Positions 1 to 7,443 of a stretch of 20,530 nt of DNA are shown one piece after another. The stretch spans positions 1 through 20,530 of the forward strand of contig CAIXNQ010000019.1 in assembly GCA_903920835.1 (NCBI GenBank), in the 5' to 3' direction. Within the stretch, counting starts at the first letter, position 1, and every line of letters starts with the position of its first letter. Origin of the DNA: an uncultured Bacteroidota bacterium. Its GTDB lineage: Bacteria; Bacteroidota; Bacteroidia; Flavobacteriales; Flavobacteriaceae. The notes under the pieces were generated by a model that saw nothing but the letters and a program-made list of their open reading frames with translations, did no database searches and had not been told where the DNA came from. The position numbers and the translations under genes are program-made.

Positions 1-1
1 A

Positions 2-82
2 GAATATATGTGTATCGGGGTGAAAAAAGACCACGAAGTGGGTTATGAAAGTGATATTGTTAGTGTGACTTTTGGGGGATAA
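2..82 (+). CDS. C-terminal fragment of an unidentified protein
   Basis: An open frame enters from the left edge and runs 26 codons to a TAA at 80-82. The visible tail reads like a normal protein end (VGYESDIVSVTFGG), with alternating hydrophobic residues that suggest a beta strand. The other two forward frames look less protein-like; the frame starting at base 1 stops after 15 codons. I do not recognise the family. It would converge on the MFS pump gene, with the repeat island between the two stop codons. The fragment is short, so this rests on frame and composition only. Confidence 0.45.
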   Translation, partial: EYMCIGVKKDHEVGYESDIVSVTFGG

Positions 83-88
83 CTTTTG

Positions 89-217
89 AATTTTGAGTTA
101 TGAGTTATGAGTTTAGGGAGTAGGTTATAGGGAGTAGGTGGTAGGAAATAGGTTTTAGGTAATAGGTTTTAGGTAATAATTTACCAACTCATAATTCATA
201 ATTCATAACTCATAATT
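89..217. repeat. Heptamer-based tandem and inverted repeat island
   Basis: The whole segment has a 7-bp rhythm. Left block (about 95-115): GAGTTAT repeated three times, the last copy imperfect. Middle block (116-183): units of the form GGnnnTA, pairing into 14-bp units that begin at 116, 130, 144, 158 and 172 (for example GGTAATAGGTTTTA). Right block (186-217): AACTCAT/AATTCAT heptamers, the inverse complement of the left block. Bases 89-113 match the reverse complement of 193-217 at 22 of 25 positions, so the outer blocks could pair around the middle one. The island fills the gap between two convergent genes and immediately follows the MFS stop codon. Confidence 0.85.
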
Positions 218-223
218 AATCAA

Positions 224-1807
224 CTAGTGCATTGCTTCGGAAATATCGATTTTATTTTTTCCTGTTTTTATAAACAACATTATAGGGATGCAGAGCAAAA
301 ACAAGATGCCCAGATACATGAAAATATCCATATATGACAAGACATTACTTTGTTTAGTAACTGCAAATTCTAGTGATTGGTATGCTTTTTTTAGCGATTC
401 GTTATACGTAAAACCTTTTGCCATGAAAGCGTGTTGGGTTTGCAAAATTCGTTGTTGAACGTTGTATTTTGTCGGGTCTAGATGAGCAATTAGGTCAACG
501 CGATGTTGCTGATTGAACCGAGAAATAAAGGTCGTAATGATAGCAATTCCGAAAGAACCACCCAACTGGCGCATCATTCCTGTAAACGCTGCTCCGTCGC
601 CAATATTTTTTCCTTTTAGTGTTGACAATGCCAAAGTAGTAATGGGCACAAAAAGTAAACCCAGACCAATGCCCCGAAGAATTAAAGGCCAAAAAAGATG
701 CTCGGCACCAGTGTCGGGCGTGAGTCGGTGTCTCATAAAGATACTAAATCCAAAGAAAATAAAGAACCCCAGCGAAACAAGGTATTTTTGAGAAACGCCA
801 CGTTGCAACAACTTGCCCACAATAGGCATCATAAACCCAGTAGTGATGGAGCTTGGAATGAGTAACAATCCAGCATCTGTAGCCGACCATTTCAAGATGG
901 ATTGGGTATAGATTGGCACAATAAAAGTAGATCCATAAAGCCCGAAACCAAGAATAAAACCCATCATGGTGCCCACCCGAAGATTAGAATCGTTGAGCGC
1001 ACGGAGGTTTACAATGGGATAGTTATAGGTTAGTTCTCGCTGAATGAAAAAGATTAAACCGAAAAATGAAATGATGGTCAAGGCAACTATACTGCTGTCA
1101 TTGAACCAATCGTCTTGCTGACCATGTTCTAGAACATATTGCAACGATCCTATAAACGAAGCGAGATAAACAATCCCGAGCCAGTCGACTTGAGAAGCTT
1201 TGAGTTTTTCGCCATATTTAGGACTTTTGATGAAGGCTAAAGTCAGTAAAGTAGCTATAATTCCGATGGGAATATTGATATAAAATATATAGGGCCAAGA
1301 AAAATGATCGACGATATATCCTCCTAATGGCGGACCAAGTGTGGGGCCGATAATAACTCCCATTCCGTAGATTGCTTGCGCCATTCCACGTTTAGCAATA
1401 GGATAGCTTTCGGTGATTATGGTTTGTGCAGTAACTAAAAGCGCGCCTCCACCAAGTCCTTGCAGAAATCGAAATGCCACGAGTTCCCAAATATTTGAAG
1501 CGTTGCCGCACAAAAATGAAGCCACTGTAAAAATAACAATTGAGGTAGCAAAATAATTACGCCTTCCGAATTGTTGCGAAAGCCAGCTGGTCATTGGAAT
1601 AACAATTACGTTGGCAATGGCATAAGCAGTGATGACCCAAGCAACATCAGTTAAAGTCGCACCAAGGCTGCCTCGCATATTGTTGAGTGCTACGTTAACA
1701 ATAGTTGTATCGACAATTTCGAGCAAGGCACACAAGACGGCAATGATGGTAATAATGACCCTACGAAAGCCAAATTCAACTAAACTATCTGGATTGTTTT
1801 CGACCAT
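224..1807 (-). CDS. DHA2 family MFS drug efflux pump (EmrB/QacA type, 14 TM)
   Basis: This 527-residue protein has the usual length and hydrophobicity of a 14-helix drug:H+ antiporter in the inner membrane. Visible family features are the first helix with the VDTTIVNVALN motif (residues about 30-43), the loop 2-3 motif LSQQFGRRNYF, and the antiporter motif C in helix 5 (GPTLGPPLGGYI, about 153-164), followed by the SWPYIFYINIPIGI segment typical of EmrB relatives. It is the last gene of the tetR-tolC-hlyD-emrB operon, so it should work with the adaptor and outer-membrane channel to move compounds straight across both membranes. The gap to the upstream adaptor gene (156 bp) is larger than elsewhere in the operon and contains small hairpins. 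The substrate cannot be read from the sequence. Confidence 0.93.
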   Translation of the reverse strand: MVENNPDSLVEFGFRRVIITIIAVLCALLEIVDTTIVNVALNNMRGSLGATLTDVAWVITAYAIANVIVIPMTSWLSQQFGRRNYFATSIVIFTVASFLCGNASNIWELVAFRFLQGLGGGALLVTAQTIITESYPIAKRGMAQAIYGMGVIIGPTLGPPLGGYIVDHFSWPYIFYINIPIGIIATLLTLAFIKSPKYGEKLKASQVDWLGIVYLASFIGSLQYVLEHGQQDDWFNDSSIVALTIISFFGLIFFIQRELTYNYPIVNLRALNDSNLRVGTMMGFILGFGLYGSTFIVPIYTQSILKWSATDAGLLLIPSSITTGFMMPIVGKLLQRGVSQKYLVSLGFFIFFGFSIFMRHRLTPDTGAEHLFWPLILRGIGLGLLFVPITTLALSTLKGKNIGDGAAFTGMMRQLGGSFGIAIITTFISRFNQQHRVDLIAHLDPTKYNVQQRILQTQHAFMAKGFTYNESLKKAYQSLEFAVTKQSNVLSYMDIFMYLGILFLLCIPIMLFIKTGKNKIDISEAMH

Positions 1808-1824
1808 TTTAGTAGTTTTTATTT

Positions 1825-1847
1825 TGGTTCAACCACAATTTTTGTGG
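1825..1847. other. Two overlapping small hairpins in the adaptor-pump gap
   Basis: TGGTTCAACCA (1825-1835) is a perfect palindrome with a one-base centre. CCACAA-TTT-TTGTGG (1833-1847) is a 6-bp stem with a three-base loop. They share CCA at 1833-1835, so only one can form in a transcript. They lie just upstream of the MFS start codon (1807) in the mRNA. They might influence translation or processing, but short hairpins like these can also arise by chance. Confidence 0.3.
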
Positions 1848-1963
1848 ATTAAATTTAAGTTTAAGATTAAAACATTAAGTTATTAAGTTCATCTAAGGCT
1901 GAATATCTTGATGTTTTTATTTCGGTAACTTTTAATATATATTTAATTACTTTTTGAAAAGAA

Positions 1964-3043
1964 TTATTTCACATGAACATCGACCTCAACGTTCATTCCA
2001 GAGCGAAGGCATTTCATTTTTTCTTTGTCGTTAGTATCTTTGAAAGCAATTTTAACTGGCAATCTTTGTATTGTTTTTACGAAATTTCCAGTGGCATTAT
2101 CAGGTGGCAAAACAGAAAATTGCCCCCCGGTAGCAGGAGAAAACGAAGCAACTTGACCCAAAAATTCTTCGCCATCAAAAGCGTCGATTTTTAAAGAAAC
2201 TTCTTGGCCGATTTTCATTTTGGCGATTTGTGTTTCTTTAAAGTTAGCAATAACCCACATTTCGGCATCATTAACCAAATAAAACAAAGATTGACCCGCT
2301 TGAACCAATTGACCCGGCTGTGCAGCAATTCTAGAAACTTGCCCGTCAATAGCTGCAGTCACTACGGTGTAGCTTAAATTGAGTTGGGCAGCATCGAGCA
2401 CTGCCTTTGCTCGAAGCACGTTGGCAGCAGCCACCTGAGTTTGTTTTCCAGAAACCACCGATTTAGATTCCACCACCGATTTTTGATAAGCACTGGCTTT
2501 TTGTTGGTCTTTCAAAATAGTCAATTGACTTTCGGCTTCTTGTTTTGCGGCAAGTGCTTGCTCATATTGTTGTTTTGTTATGGAATGATTTTTATATAAA
2601 TTATTATATCGTTCATAATCATTAGTAGCACGCCCCAAACGTATTTTTGCAGTTTCAATCGAACCACTCGCCGAGGAAACATTAGCAGCAGAAACCGCAA
2701 TATTGGCTTGGGCACTTCCGATATCTGCTTTTGAAGCTTCGAGGGTGCTTTCGGCACTGGCTAATGCAGCTTTAGCTTCTGAAAGTTTTACTAAATAATC
2801 ATTTTTATCTAAAACAAAAAGCGTATCGCCTTTTTTTACAAAATCATTGTCTTTTACATAAACCTTAGCGATATATCCAGAAACTCTTGGGATTATAGGC
2901 GACATGTTTTTTTCGATTTGAGCATCGTCAGTTTCTTCATGTGATTGAGAATGTAAATATTTTGAAGTTCCATAAACAAGACCTAACGTAATTATGGTCG
3001 TTACTATAATGATGAATTTTTTGTTTGATGGTTTATTTTCCAT
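1964..3043 (-). CDS. HlyD/EmrA family periplasmic adaptor (membrane fusion protein)
   Basis: A 359-residue membrane fusion protein. A single N-terminal membrane anchor (residues about 10-26) follows a short basic cytoplasmic stretch. The first half of the lipoyl domain (about 50-80) carries the typical motif PRVSGYIAKVYVKDNDFVKKG. A long Ala/Ser/Gln/Lys-rich coiled-coil hairpin (about 85-215) leads to the second lipoyl half (DGQVSRIAAQPGQLVQAG) and a beta-barrel domain (NFKETQIAKMKIGQEVSLKIDAF). By family knowledge it bridges the MFS pump and the TolC-like channel in the periplasm. It starts 18 bases after the channel gene stops, consistent with co-transcription. The long hairpin fits EmrA-type adaptors, which reach an outer-membrane channel. 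Confidence 0.93.
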   Translation of the reverse strand: MENKPSNKKFIIIVTTIITLGLVYGTSKYLHSQSHEETDDAQIEKNMSPIIPRVSGYIAKVYVKDNDFVKKGDTLFVLDKNDYLVKLSEAKAALASAESTLEASKADIGSAQANIAVSAANVSSASGSIETAKIRLGRATNDYERYNNLYKNHSITKQQYEQALAAKQEAESQLTILKDQQKASAYQKSVVESKSVVSGKQTQVAAANVLRAKAVLDAAQLNLSYTVVTAAIDGQVSRIAAQPGQLVQAGQSLFYLVNDAEMWVIANFKETQIAKMKIGQEVSLKIDAFDGEEFLGQVASFSPATGGQFSVLPPDNATGNFVKTIQRLPVKIAFKDTNDKEKMKCLRSGMNVEVDVHVK

Positions 3044-3061
3044 TTTTTGAGTATTTTAGAA

Positions 3062-4387
3062 TTATTTAGTTAGATTGAATGAGTTTAGAAGTTTGCCAGA
3101 AGCCGCGAGCATTTCGTAGTATTTCAGCATGATGTTGGCACGTGAATAGGCATAGTTTATTTTAGCATTGAGTTGTTCAACGTCTGCTTCGAGCAGGTCG
3201 TTTGTTGTTGAAAGTCCGTTGTCATATTTATCTTTAACAATGCGATAATTTTCGGTAGATTGCGTAATTGCTTCTTGATAAACGGCGTTTTGTTTTTGAG
3301 CTAAACTAAAATTTTCAGTTGTTTCGTGAACCTTCATTTTAATATTCTCGGTCAAAATCTCTTGCGCTTTTTGAGTTTCCAGCGCTTTATTTTTGGCTAA
3401 TTTAACTTCTTTTTGGTTTTTGAACAAAGAGCTTAAGTTATATGAAAAACCAACTCCAAAATTGACAGCATTTGTAACGGTTACTACGTTTTCGAGGCTT
3501 AATGCCAAATAGCCACCTGTCAAAGCGAGCGAAGGAAAATAGTTGCTTTTTGCGATTTTTATTCCAGCTTCATTTGCTTTTTTGATGAATCGAAGCGCCT
3601 CTAAATCGGTTCTTAAATGCAGATAATCGTCATTCGATTTTAAAGCAACTGGTGGTTGGTCTGTGTCAAATTGATGCTCGTCAATTCCGATTACAAAATT
3701 TTCGGGCAACTTGAGCATTGCAACTAAATTATAGTTCAAGACTGCAACATTTTTGGTAGCTTCATCAAGCGAAAGCTGTACTTTTGATTGCTGAAGTTGT
3801 GCTTTTAATAAATCATTTCGGGCAATAATTCCGTTTTTTTCAAGATTTGTAAAATCTAAGACGCGTTGATTGGCACTTTTCAGATTTTCTTTGATAAGCC
3901 CTACTGATTTTTGCGCTTTGTATAAACTGGCATAATATTCAACAACCCTTAAAGCGATTTCTTCTTTGGAATGTGCTGCATTTGCAACTTCTGCTTGATA
4001 TAAATTTTCAGAAACAAGAATAGAATTTTTAATTTTAAATCCAGCAAATAATGGCAAACTAAAACTGGCTTGACCCAGCATTAATTCGTTTATTTTTGGA
4101 GCAGTGCCGCCACCGTTTGAATTATTTGAATTTAACTTTAAGTTGCTGTTTGCATTGGTCAATCGAAGATATTGACCCGATAATTTCATGTCGGGATATT
4201 GGGCGTTTTTTGATATCTGTTGTTCAATGTCTTTTGTCTGAACTTTGGTATTGGTCAAAATTGCTTCGGTGCTTTTGTTAACTACTAAATCTAAAGCGTC
4301 TTTTAGATTGAGATTTGTAGGTTGTTGTGCAAAAACACTTTTGAGACTAAGAATAAAAGCTAATAGTAGAATTTTATTAATTTTCAT
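3062..4387 (-). CDS. TolC family outer-membrane efflux protein
   Basis: A 441-residue protein with an N-terminal signal peptide (MKINKILLLAFILSLKSVFA, cleavage probably before QQ). Two outer-membrane efflux protein repeats follow, made of long amphipathic helices with strand segments between them (for example AQASFSLPLFAGFKIKNSI near 105-125 and NFGVGFSYNLSSLFKNQKE near 310-328). Each half contains the Asn/Asp-rich helical turn typical of the family (ARNDLLKAQLQQSKVQL; GLSTTNDLLEADVEQLNAKINY). It forms the trimeric exit duct of the efflux system. Its start codon overlaps the end of tetR by 11 bases, so regulator and channel are translationally linked. It lacks a lipobox cysteine, so it is TolC-like rather than an OprM-type lipoprotein. 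Confidence 0.92.
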   Translation of the reverse strand: MKINKILLLAFILSLKSVFAQQPTNLNLKDALDLVVNKSTEAILTNTKVQTKDIEQQISKNAQYPDMKLSGQYLRLTNANSNLKLNSNNSNGGGTAPKINELMLGQASFSLPLFAGFKIKNSILVSENLYQAEVANAAHSKEEIALRVVEYYASLYKAQKSVGLIKENLKSANQRVLDFTNLEKNGIIARNDLLKAQLQQSKVQLSLDEATKNVAVLNYNLVAMLKLPENFVIGIDEHQFDTDQPPVALKSNDDYLHLRTDLEALRFIKKANEAGIKIAKSNYFPSLALTGGYLALSLENVVTVTNAVNFGVGFSYNLSSLFKNQKEVKLAKNKALETQKAQEILTENIKMKVHETTENFSLAQKQNAVYQEAITQSTENYRIVKDKYDNGLSTTNDLLEADVEQLNAKINYAYSRANIMLKYYEMLAASGKLLNSFNLTK

Positions 4388-5000
4388 AAATAAGCAGCGA
4401 TTTAATGGTTTGTTTAATATGATTTGTAAGTTCGTTTTTGATGTAAGAATTAAATTTATCTTCGGAATCTAAGCCCAGTATATTCTCAAAAAATGGTTTA
4501 TTGGTAACAAAATTGAAGTAAGTTCCTAAAATTGTTGGCGTAATTAAAGGCACTTGAATATTAGTTTTAAAACACTTTTGTTGCTGACCTTCATTAATTA
4601 TTTTTTCAAGAATTTGTAAGTTCCCTTTTTTCACTTCAGTAAATGCTTCCAAATCCATTGCTCGACGTTTGTTAGTAATCTCAAAGTGGAGGATTTGATA
4701 CATATTCCTATTAGAATCGATTTTTTCTATATAATATTCTATGAATTTTTCAATTTTCTGAATAGGGTCAATAGCTTCTTCAAAGAGATTTTTCAGCTTG
4801 ATTCGTAAATCTTGAGACCTAAAAAAGATTAATCGTTCTAGTAATTTCTCTTTAGAACCAAAATAATAGGAAATCATTGCAATATTGACATTAGCATCTC
4901 TTGCAATGTCTCTAATTGAAGTACCGTCAAAGCCATTTTCAGCAAACAACTTTTCGGCTATTTGGAGAATTAAAATTTGCTTGTCGTTAAATTCAATCAT
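4377..5000 (-). CDS. TetR/AcrR family transcriptional regulator of the efflux operon
   Basis: A 207-residue one-component repressor. The N-terminal TetR DNA-binding domain is clear: KQILILQIAEKLFAENGFDGTSIRDIA (about 8-34), then DANVNIAMISYYFGSKEKLLERL (about 35-58), with the family's recognition helix and YYFGSKEKLL signature. The remaining roughly 150 residues are helical and divergent, as expected for the ligand-binding and dimerisation domain. It is the first gene of the operon and its 3' end overlaps the channel gene. A 29-bp palindrome lies 26-54 bases upstream of its ATG, beside a TAGTTTTG -7 element, so autorepression with induction by a pumped compound is the natural model. That regulation is inferred. 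Confidence 0.92.
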   Translation of the reverse strand: MIEFNDKQILILQIAEKLFAENGFDGTSIRDIARDANVNIAMISYYFGSKEKLLERLIFFRSQDLRIKLKNLFEEAIDPIQKIEKFIEYYIEKIDSNRNMYQILHFEITNKRRAMDLEAFTEVKKGNLQILEKIINEGQQQKCFKTNIQVPLITPTILGTYFNFVTNKPFFENILGLDSEDKFNSYIKNELTNHIKQTIKSLLIYEN

Positions 5001-5018
5001 GAATTAATTTTTGGATTG

Positions 5019-5026
5019 CAAAACTA
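5019..5026 (-). promoter_or_regulatory. Putative -7 element of the tetR efflux operon promoter
   Basis: On the minus strand this reads TAGTTTTG, a full match to the Bacteroidota -7 consensus TAnnTTTG. It lies 19 bases before the tetR ATG and touches the operator-like palindrome. No convincing TTG at the expected -33 distance is visible. Confidence 0.5.
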
Positions 5027-5054
5027 AACAACTGTTTAAATTAAACGTTTGTTT
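5026..5054. promoter_or_regulatory. 29-bp operator-like palindrome for the TetR regulator
   Basis: The arms are AAACAACTGTTTAA and TTAAACGTTTGTTT around a single central A at 5040. Twelve of 14 positions pair; the two mismatches are at 5032/5048 and 5033/5047. The flanking pair 5025/5055 also matches. The size and symmetry suit a TetR dimer or pair of dimers, and the site abuts the tetR -7 element and extends upstream of it, where a bound repressor would exclude RNA polymerase. It has no T-run, so it is not a terminator for the upstream gene. Confidence 0.7.
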
Positions 5055-5080
5055 AAATTTGTTTTAACGAGAAATTAACT

Positions 5081-5659
5081 TTAGTAAAACTCGAGCCAAT
5101 TACTCAAAATAGTTTTTCCTGTTGGAGTTAGAATACTTTCAGGATGAAATTGTACGCCACGAACATTAAAGGTTTGATGACGAAGCGCCATTATTTGATG
5201 GTTTTCGTCCACTGCGGTTATGACTAATTCAGACGGAAGATTTGTTTCGTTAACTACCCAAGAATGATAACGCCCGACGTCAATTTTGGATTTTAAATTT
5301 TTGAAAAGCAATTCTTCTTTATCAACAATTGAAATCGAAGTTGCAACGCCATGAAAGACATTTTCAAGGTTAATTAAATTTCCGCCAAAAACTTCTGCAA
5401 TGGCTTGTTGGCCTAGACAAATTCCGAGTATTTTTTTTGAAGCAGCAAATTCCTTGATTACGGAATTTAAAAGACCTGCTTGTTCCGGAATTCCGGGGCC
5501 AGGAGACAAAACAATATATTCAAAAGGTTGAATTTCTTCTAAATCAAATTCATCATTTCTGAATACAGTCACTTCGCAATCAAAATTTTCAAGATAGTGA
5601 ACCAAATTATATGTAAAACTATCATAATTGTCGATGACCAGAACTTTTTTCATTTTCAT
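5081..5659 (-). CDS. pabA: Glutamine amidotransferase, aminodeoxychorismate/anthranilate synthase component II
   Basis: A 192-residue class I glutamine amidotransferase that releases ammonia from glutamine for a chorismate-using synthase. The start has the family hallmark LVIDNYDSFTYNLVHYL (about 7-23). LSPGPGIP (51-58) is the oxyanion-region motif. The catalytic triad is visible: Cys81 in GICLGQQA, His172 and Glu174 in VQFHPES. The partner synthase (PabB or TrpE) is not in the window, and no trp genes are adjacent, which favours the folate (PabA) role over tryptophan, though one such protein can serve both. The first Met (MKMKK) is used here; the second Met, two codons on, is equally possible. 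A perfect TATATTTG -7 element lies 13 bases upstream of the first. Confidence 0.88.
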   Translation of the reverse strand: MKMKKVLVIDNYDSFTYNLVHYLENFDCEVTVFRNDEFDLEEIQPFEYIVLSPGPGIPEQAGLLNSVIKEFAASKKILGICLGQQAIAEVFGGNLINLENVFHGVATSISIVDKEELLFKNLKSKIDVGRYHSWVVNETNLPSELVITAVDENHQIMALRHQTFNVRGVQFHPESILTPTGKTILSNWLEFY

Positions 5660-5672
5660 AATTTACTTAGCG

Positions 5673-5680
5673 CAAATATA
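5673..5680 (-). promoter_or_regulatory. Putative -7 element of the pabA promoter
   Basis: The minus strand reads TATATTTG, matching TAnnTTTG exactly, 13 bases before the pabA ATG. The region where the -33 element would lie overlaps the yceI terminator (5695-5728); TTTTG at 5696-5700 is only 15 bases away, slightly short of normal spacing. Confidence 0.5.
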
Positions 5681-5694
5681 ATGTAGAATTAAAA

Positions 5695-5728
5695 ACAAAA
5701 CCCTAACAAGAAATTGTTAGGGTTTTGT
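5695..5728 (-). terminator. Rho-independent terminator of the marR-nitroreductase-yceI operon
   Basis: A perfect 15-bp inverted repeat (ACAAAACCCTAACAA / TTGTTAGGGTTTTGT) with a four-base loop (5710-5713) lies 18 bases past the yceI stop. On the minus strand the stem is followed by TTTTTAATT. The AACCCTAACA stem resembles intergenic terminators common in flavobacteria (from memory). Confidence 0.85.
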
Positions 5729-5746
5729 ATTGAAAAAATTAATGAT

Positions 5747-6313
5747 TTAGAAAACCAAAGCAACTTTTAACTCAAATTCATTATCAATTGCTTTGTCACC
5801 AATACTTTCAAAGAAAGATTTAGAACCATATTTAATGTCATATTTGGTTCTGTCAACTTTAAATGTAGTAGTTGCAGCGTTGTCAGTTACAGCTAAATCA
5901 AATGTTACAAGGTTTGTTTTTCCTTTGATAGTTAAATCTGCAGTTACTGTATATACGTTATTTGGTTTTGCTGCAATAGTTTTAAAATTTAATATAGCTG
6001 TTGTAAATTTTTCAGTTCCAAAAAAATCATCAGATTTTATATGACCGTTGAATTTTCCTAGATATTCCCCTGTCAAATCAGTAGCAGTCATAGATGTCAT
6101 ATCTACTGTGAATTTACCTCCTTTTAGACGGCTTCCTTTAAAAGCTAAAACTCCATCTTTAAAATTAACTGTTCCTTCGTGTTGACCAGTTACTTTTTTT
6201 GCTACCCAATTAATTTTTGATTTAGCAACATCAATTTTTTTGGCTTGAGCACTCATAGATGCTACAGAAAAAGCCATGAATAATGTGAATGCAATTGTTT
6301 TAAAATTTTTCAT
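5747..6313 (-). CDS. Secreted YceI family protein
   Basis: A 188-residue protein with a signal peptide (MKNFKTIAFTLFMAFSVASMSAQA) and one YceI-like lipocalin-fold domain over the rest. Family cues include KIDVAKSKINWVAKKVTGQHEGTV (about 26-49), the GGKFTVDMTSMTATDL segment, LGKFNGHIKSDDFFGTEKF (about 86-104) and the C-terminal EFELKVALVF strand. YceI proteins are periplasmic barrels that bind polyisoprenoid or other amphiphilic molecules; the exact role is unknown. It is the last gene of the marR operon, 22 bases after the nitroreductase gene, and precedes a strong terminator. Association with a MarR regulator and a flavin reductase suggests a role in response to redox-active or lipophilic compounds, which is inference. 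Confidence 0.9.
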   Translation of the reverse strand: MKNFKTIAFTLFMAFSVASMSAQAKKIDVAKSKINWVAKKVTGQHEGTVNFKDGVLAFKGSRLKGGKFTVDMTSMTATDLTGEYLGKFNGHIKSDDFFGTEKFTTAILNFKTIAAKPNNVYTVTADLTIKGKTNLVTFDLAVTDNAATTTFKVDRTKYDIKYGSKSFFESIGDKAIDNEFELKVALVF

Positions 6314-6335
6314 TTTGTTTGATTTTAAATAATTA

Positions 6336-6968
6336 TTAAAGTGTTATAAAAAGATTTTCGTTTGATTTTCTTACTTTTTTGTAGTGTTGCGTTGCGTCTT
6401 CTTCATGACGGTAACCCACAGCAGCAACAACAGCAGCATTCAAATTAAGTTCCTCTAAACCTAAAATTTCGTTGTATTGCGCTGGAACAAAACCTTCCAT
6501 CGGAGTTGCGTCAATTTTTAATTCGGCAGCGGCGTTTAATAAATTTCCAAGTGCTATATAAGTTTGTTTAGCAGTCCAAATTGGTTTAACATCGTCATTC
6601 ATTTGGGCCAAAGAACCTTTCATAAAATCGCCATAACCTGTCATTGCTTTTGCTGGCAAATTTCTTGTTTCGCAAATATTTTGTAAATAAGAATCTACAT
6701 CAGCATCTGTAACTTTAGTTTGGTTTGCGAAAACAAATAAGTGTGACGCATCGACAATTTGTGATTGACCCCAAGAAGCTGGTAACAATTTTGTCTTGAT
6801 TTCTGGGTTTTCAACAACAATTACTTTGAATAATTGAAGTCCAAACGATGAAGCTGATAAACGAATTGCTTCTTTCAAAAAATCTAAATCTTGGTTAGAA
6901 ATTTTTTTGGAAGCATCAAATTTTTTAGTGGCATAGCGCCAGTTCTGATTTTCTAAAAAGTTGCTCAT
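6336..6968 (-). CDS. NfsB-like NAD(P)H-dependent nitroreductase (FMN oxidoreductase)
   Basis: A 210-residue oxygen-insensitive nitroreductase-fold flavoprotein, close in length to E. coli NfsB. The N-terminal RYATKKFD (about 11-18) is the FMN-phosphate binding signature, followed by IRLSASSFGLQLFKVIVVENPE (about 32-53). TAKQTYIALGNLLNAAAELKIDATPMEGF (about 130-158) is the conserved dimer and flavin-site region, and the C-terminal AVGYRHEED...KKVRKS completes FMN binding. Such enzymes reduce quinones, nitroaromatics or other electrophiles with NAD(P)H in the cytoplasm. It lies 17 bases after marR and 22 before yceI, so all three are probably one transcript. The true substrate is unknown. A quinone- or electrophile-responsive role would fit a MarR regulator with cysteines. 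Confidence 0.92.
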   Translation of the reverse strand: MSNFLENQNWRYATKKFDASKKISNQDLDFLKEAIRLSASSFGLQLFKVIVVENPEIKTKLLPASWGQSQIVDASHLFVFANQTKVTDADVDSYLQNICETRNLPAKAMTGYGDFMKGSLAQMNDDVKPIWTAKQTYIALGNLLNAAAELKIDATPMEGFVPAQYNEILGLEELNLNAAVVAAVGYRHEEDATQHYKKVRKSNENLFITL

Positions 6969-6985
6969 AATAAATATATTTAATT

Positions 6986-7441
6986 TTAAATTGTTCTAAA
7001 TTTTTCGAGTAGGTTATTAAATTGTTCCAACTCTTTTTCGGTTAAATTTTTTGCAAAATTGTTTTCATATTGCTCAACTTTTGGGTCTAATTCGGCGAGT
7101 AATTCTAAACCTTTTACTGTGATTAAAACTTCCATTTTTCTTCTGTTGTTCGGACAAACTTCTCTGGTTACTAACTGTTTCAATAGCAGTTTATCTACTA
7201 AACGTGTGGTATTGCTAGTTTTGGCTATCATTCGTTCTTGAATTAAAGACATATTAGCTGGAGAACCTTTTTGACCTCTTAAAATTCTCAAAACATTAAA
7301 TTGCTCACTCGACAAATCATAAGGCTTTAATGTTTCGGCAAAATAATCACTAACAATGTTGTGCGTATAAATCACGTTTAGTATTGCTTTTTTTGAATTA
7401 CACATTGAAACAGATGATTTTATTGCTTCTTCAATTTTCAT
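6986..7441 (-). CDS. MarR family transcriptional regulator
   Basis: A 151-residue winged-helix regulator starting at the ATG at 7441 (MKIEEAIKSS). The frame stays open 22 codons further to an ATG at 7507, but the promoter and operators (7444-7500) lie inside that extension, so the shorter start is preferred. The DNA-binding core is typical: LSSEQFNVLRILRG (about 43-56), MSLIQERMIAKTSNTTRLVDKLLLKQLV (about 64-91) and the wing PNNRRKMEVLITVKGLELL (about 97-115). Cysteines at 14 and 96 could sense oxidants or electrophiles, as in some MarR relatives, but this is untested here. It heads the operon with the nitroreductase and yceI genes and probably represses it through the three palindromes at its promoter. 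Confidence 0.9.
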   Translation of the reverse strand: MKIEEAIKSSVSMCNSKKAILNVIYTHNIVSDYFAETLKPYDLSSEQFNVLRILRGQKGSPANMSLIQERMIAKTSNTTRLVDKLLLKQLVTREVCPNNRRKMEVLITVKGLELLAELDPKVEQYENNFAKNLTEKELEQFNNLLEKFRTI

Positions 7442-7443
7442 GT

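Noticed and set aside
513..791. 92-codon plus-strand ORF inside the MFS pump gene
   Set aside because: It is antisense to a well-supported transporter and has no recognisable domain; its composition is that of a shadow frame.
224..5000. Horizontally acquired resistance island around the efflux operon
   Set aside because: There are no integrases, IS elements, flanking direct repeats or tRNA junctions, and codon usage looks like that of the neighbours. Such operons are ordinary in flavobacterial chromosomes.
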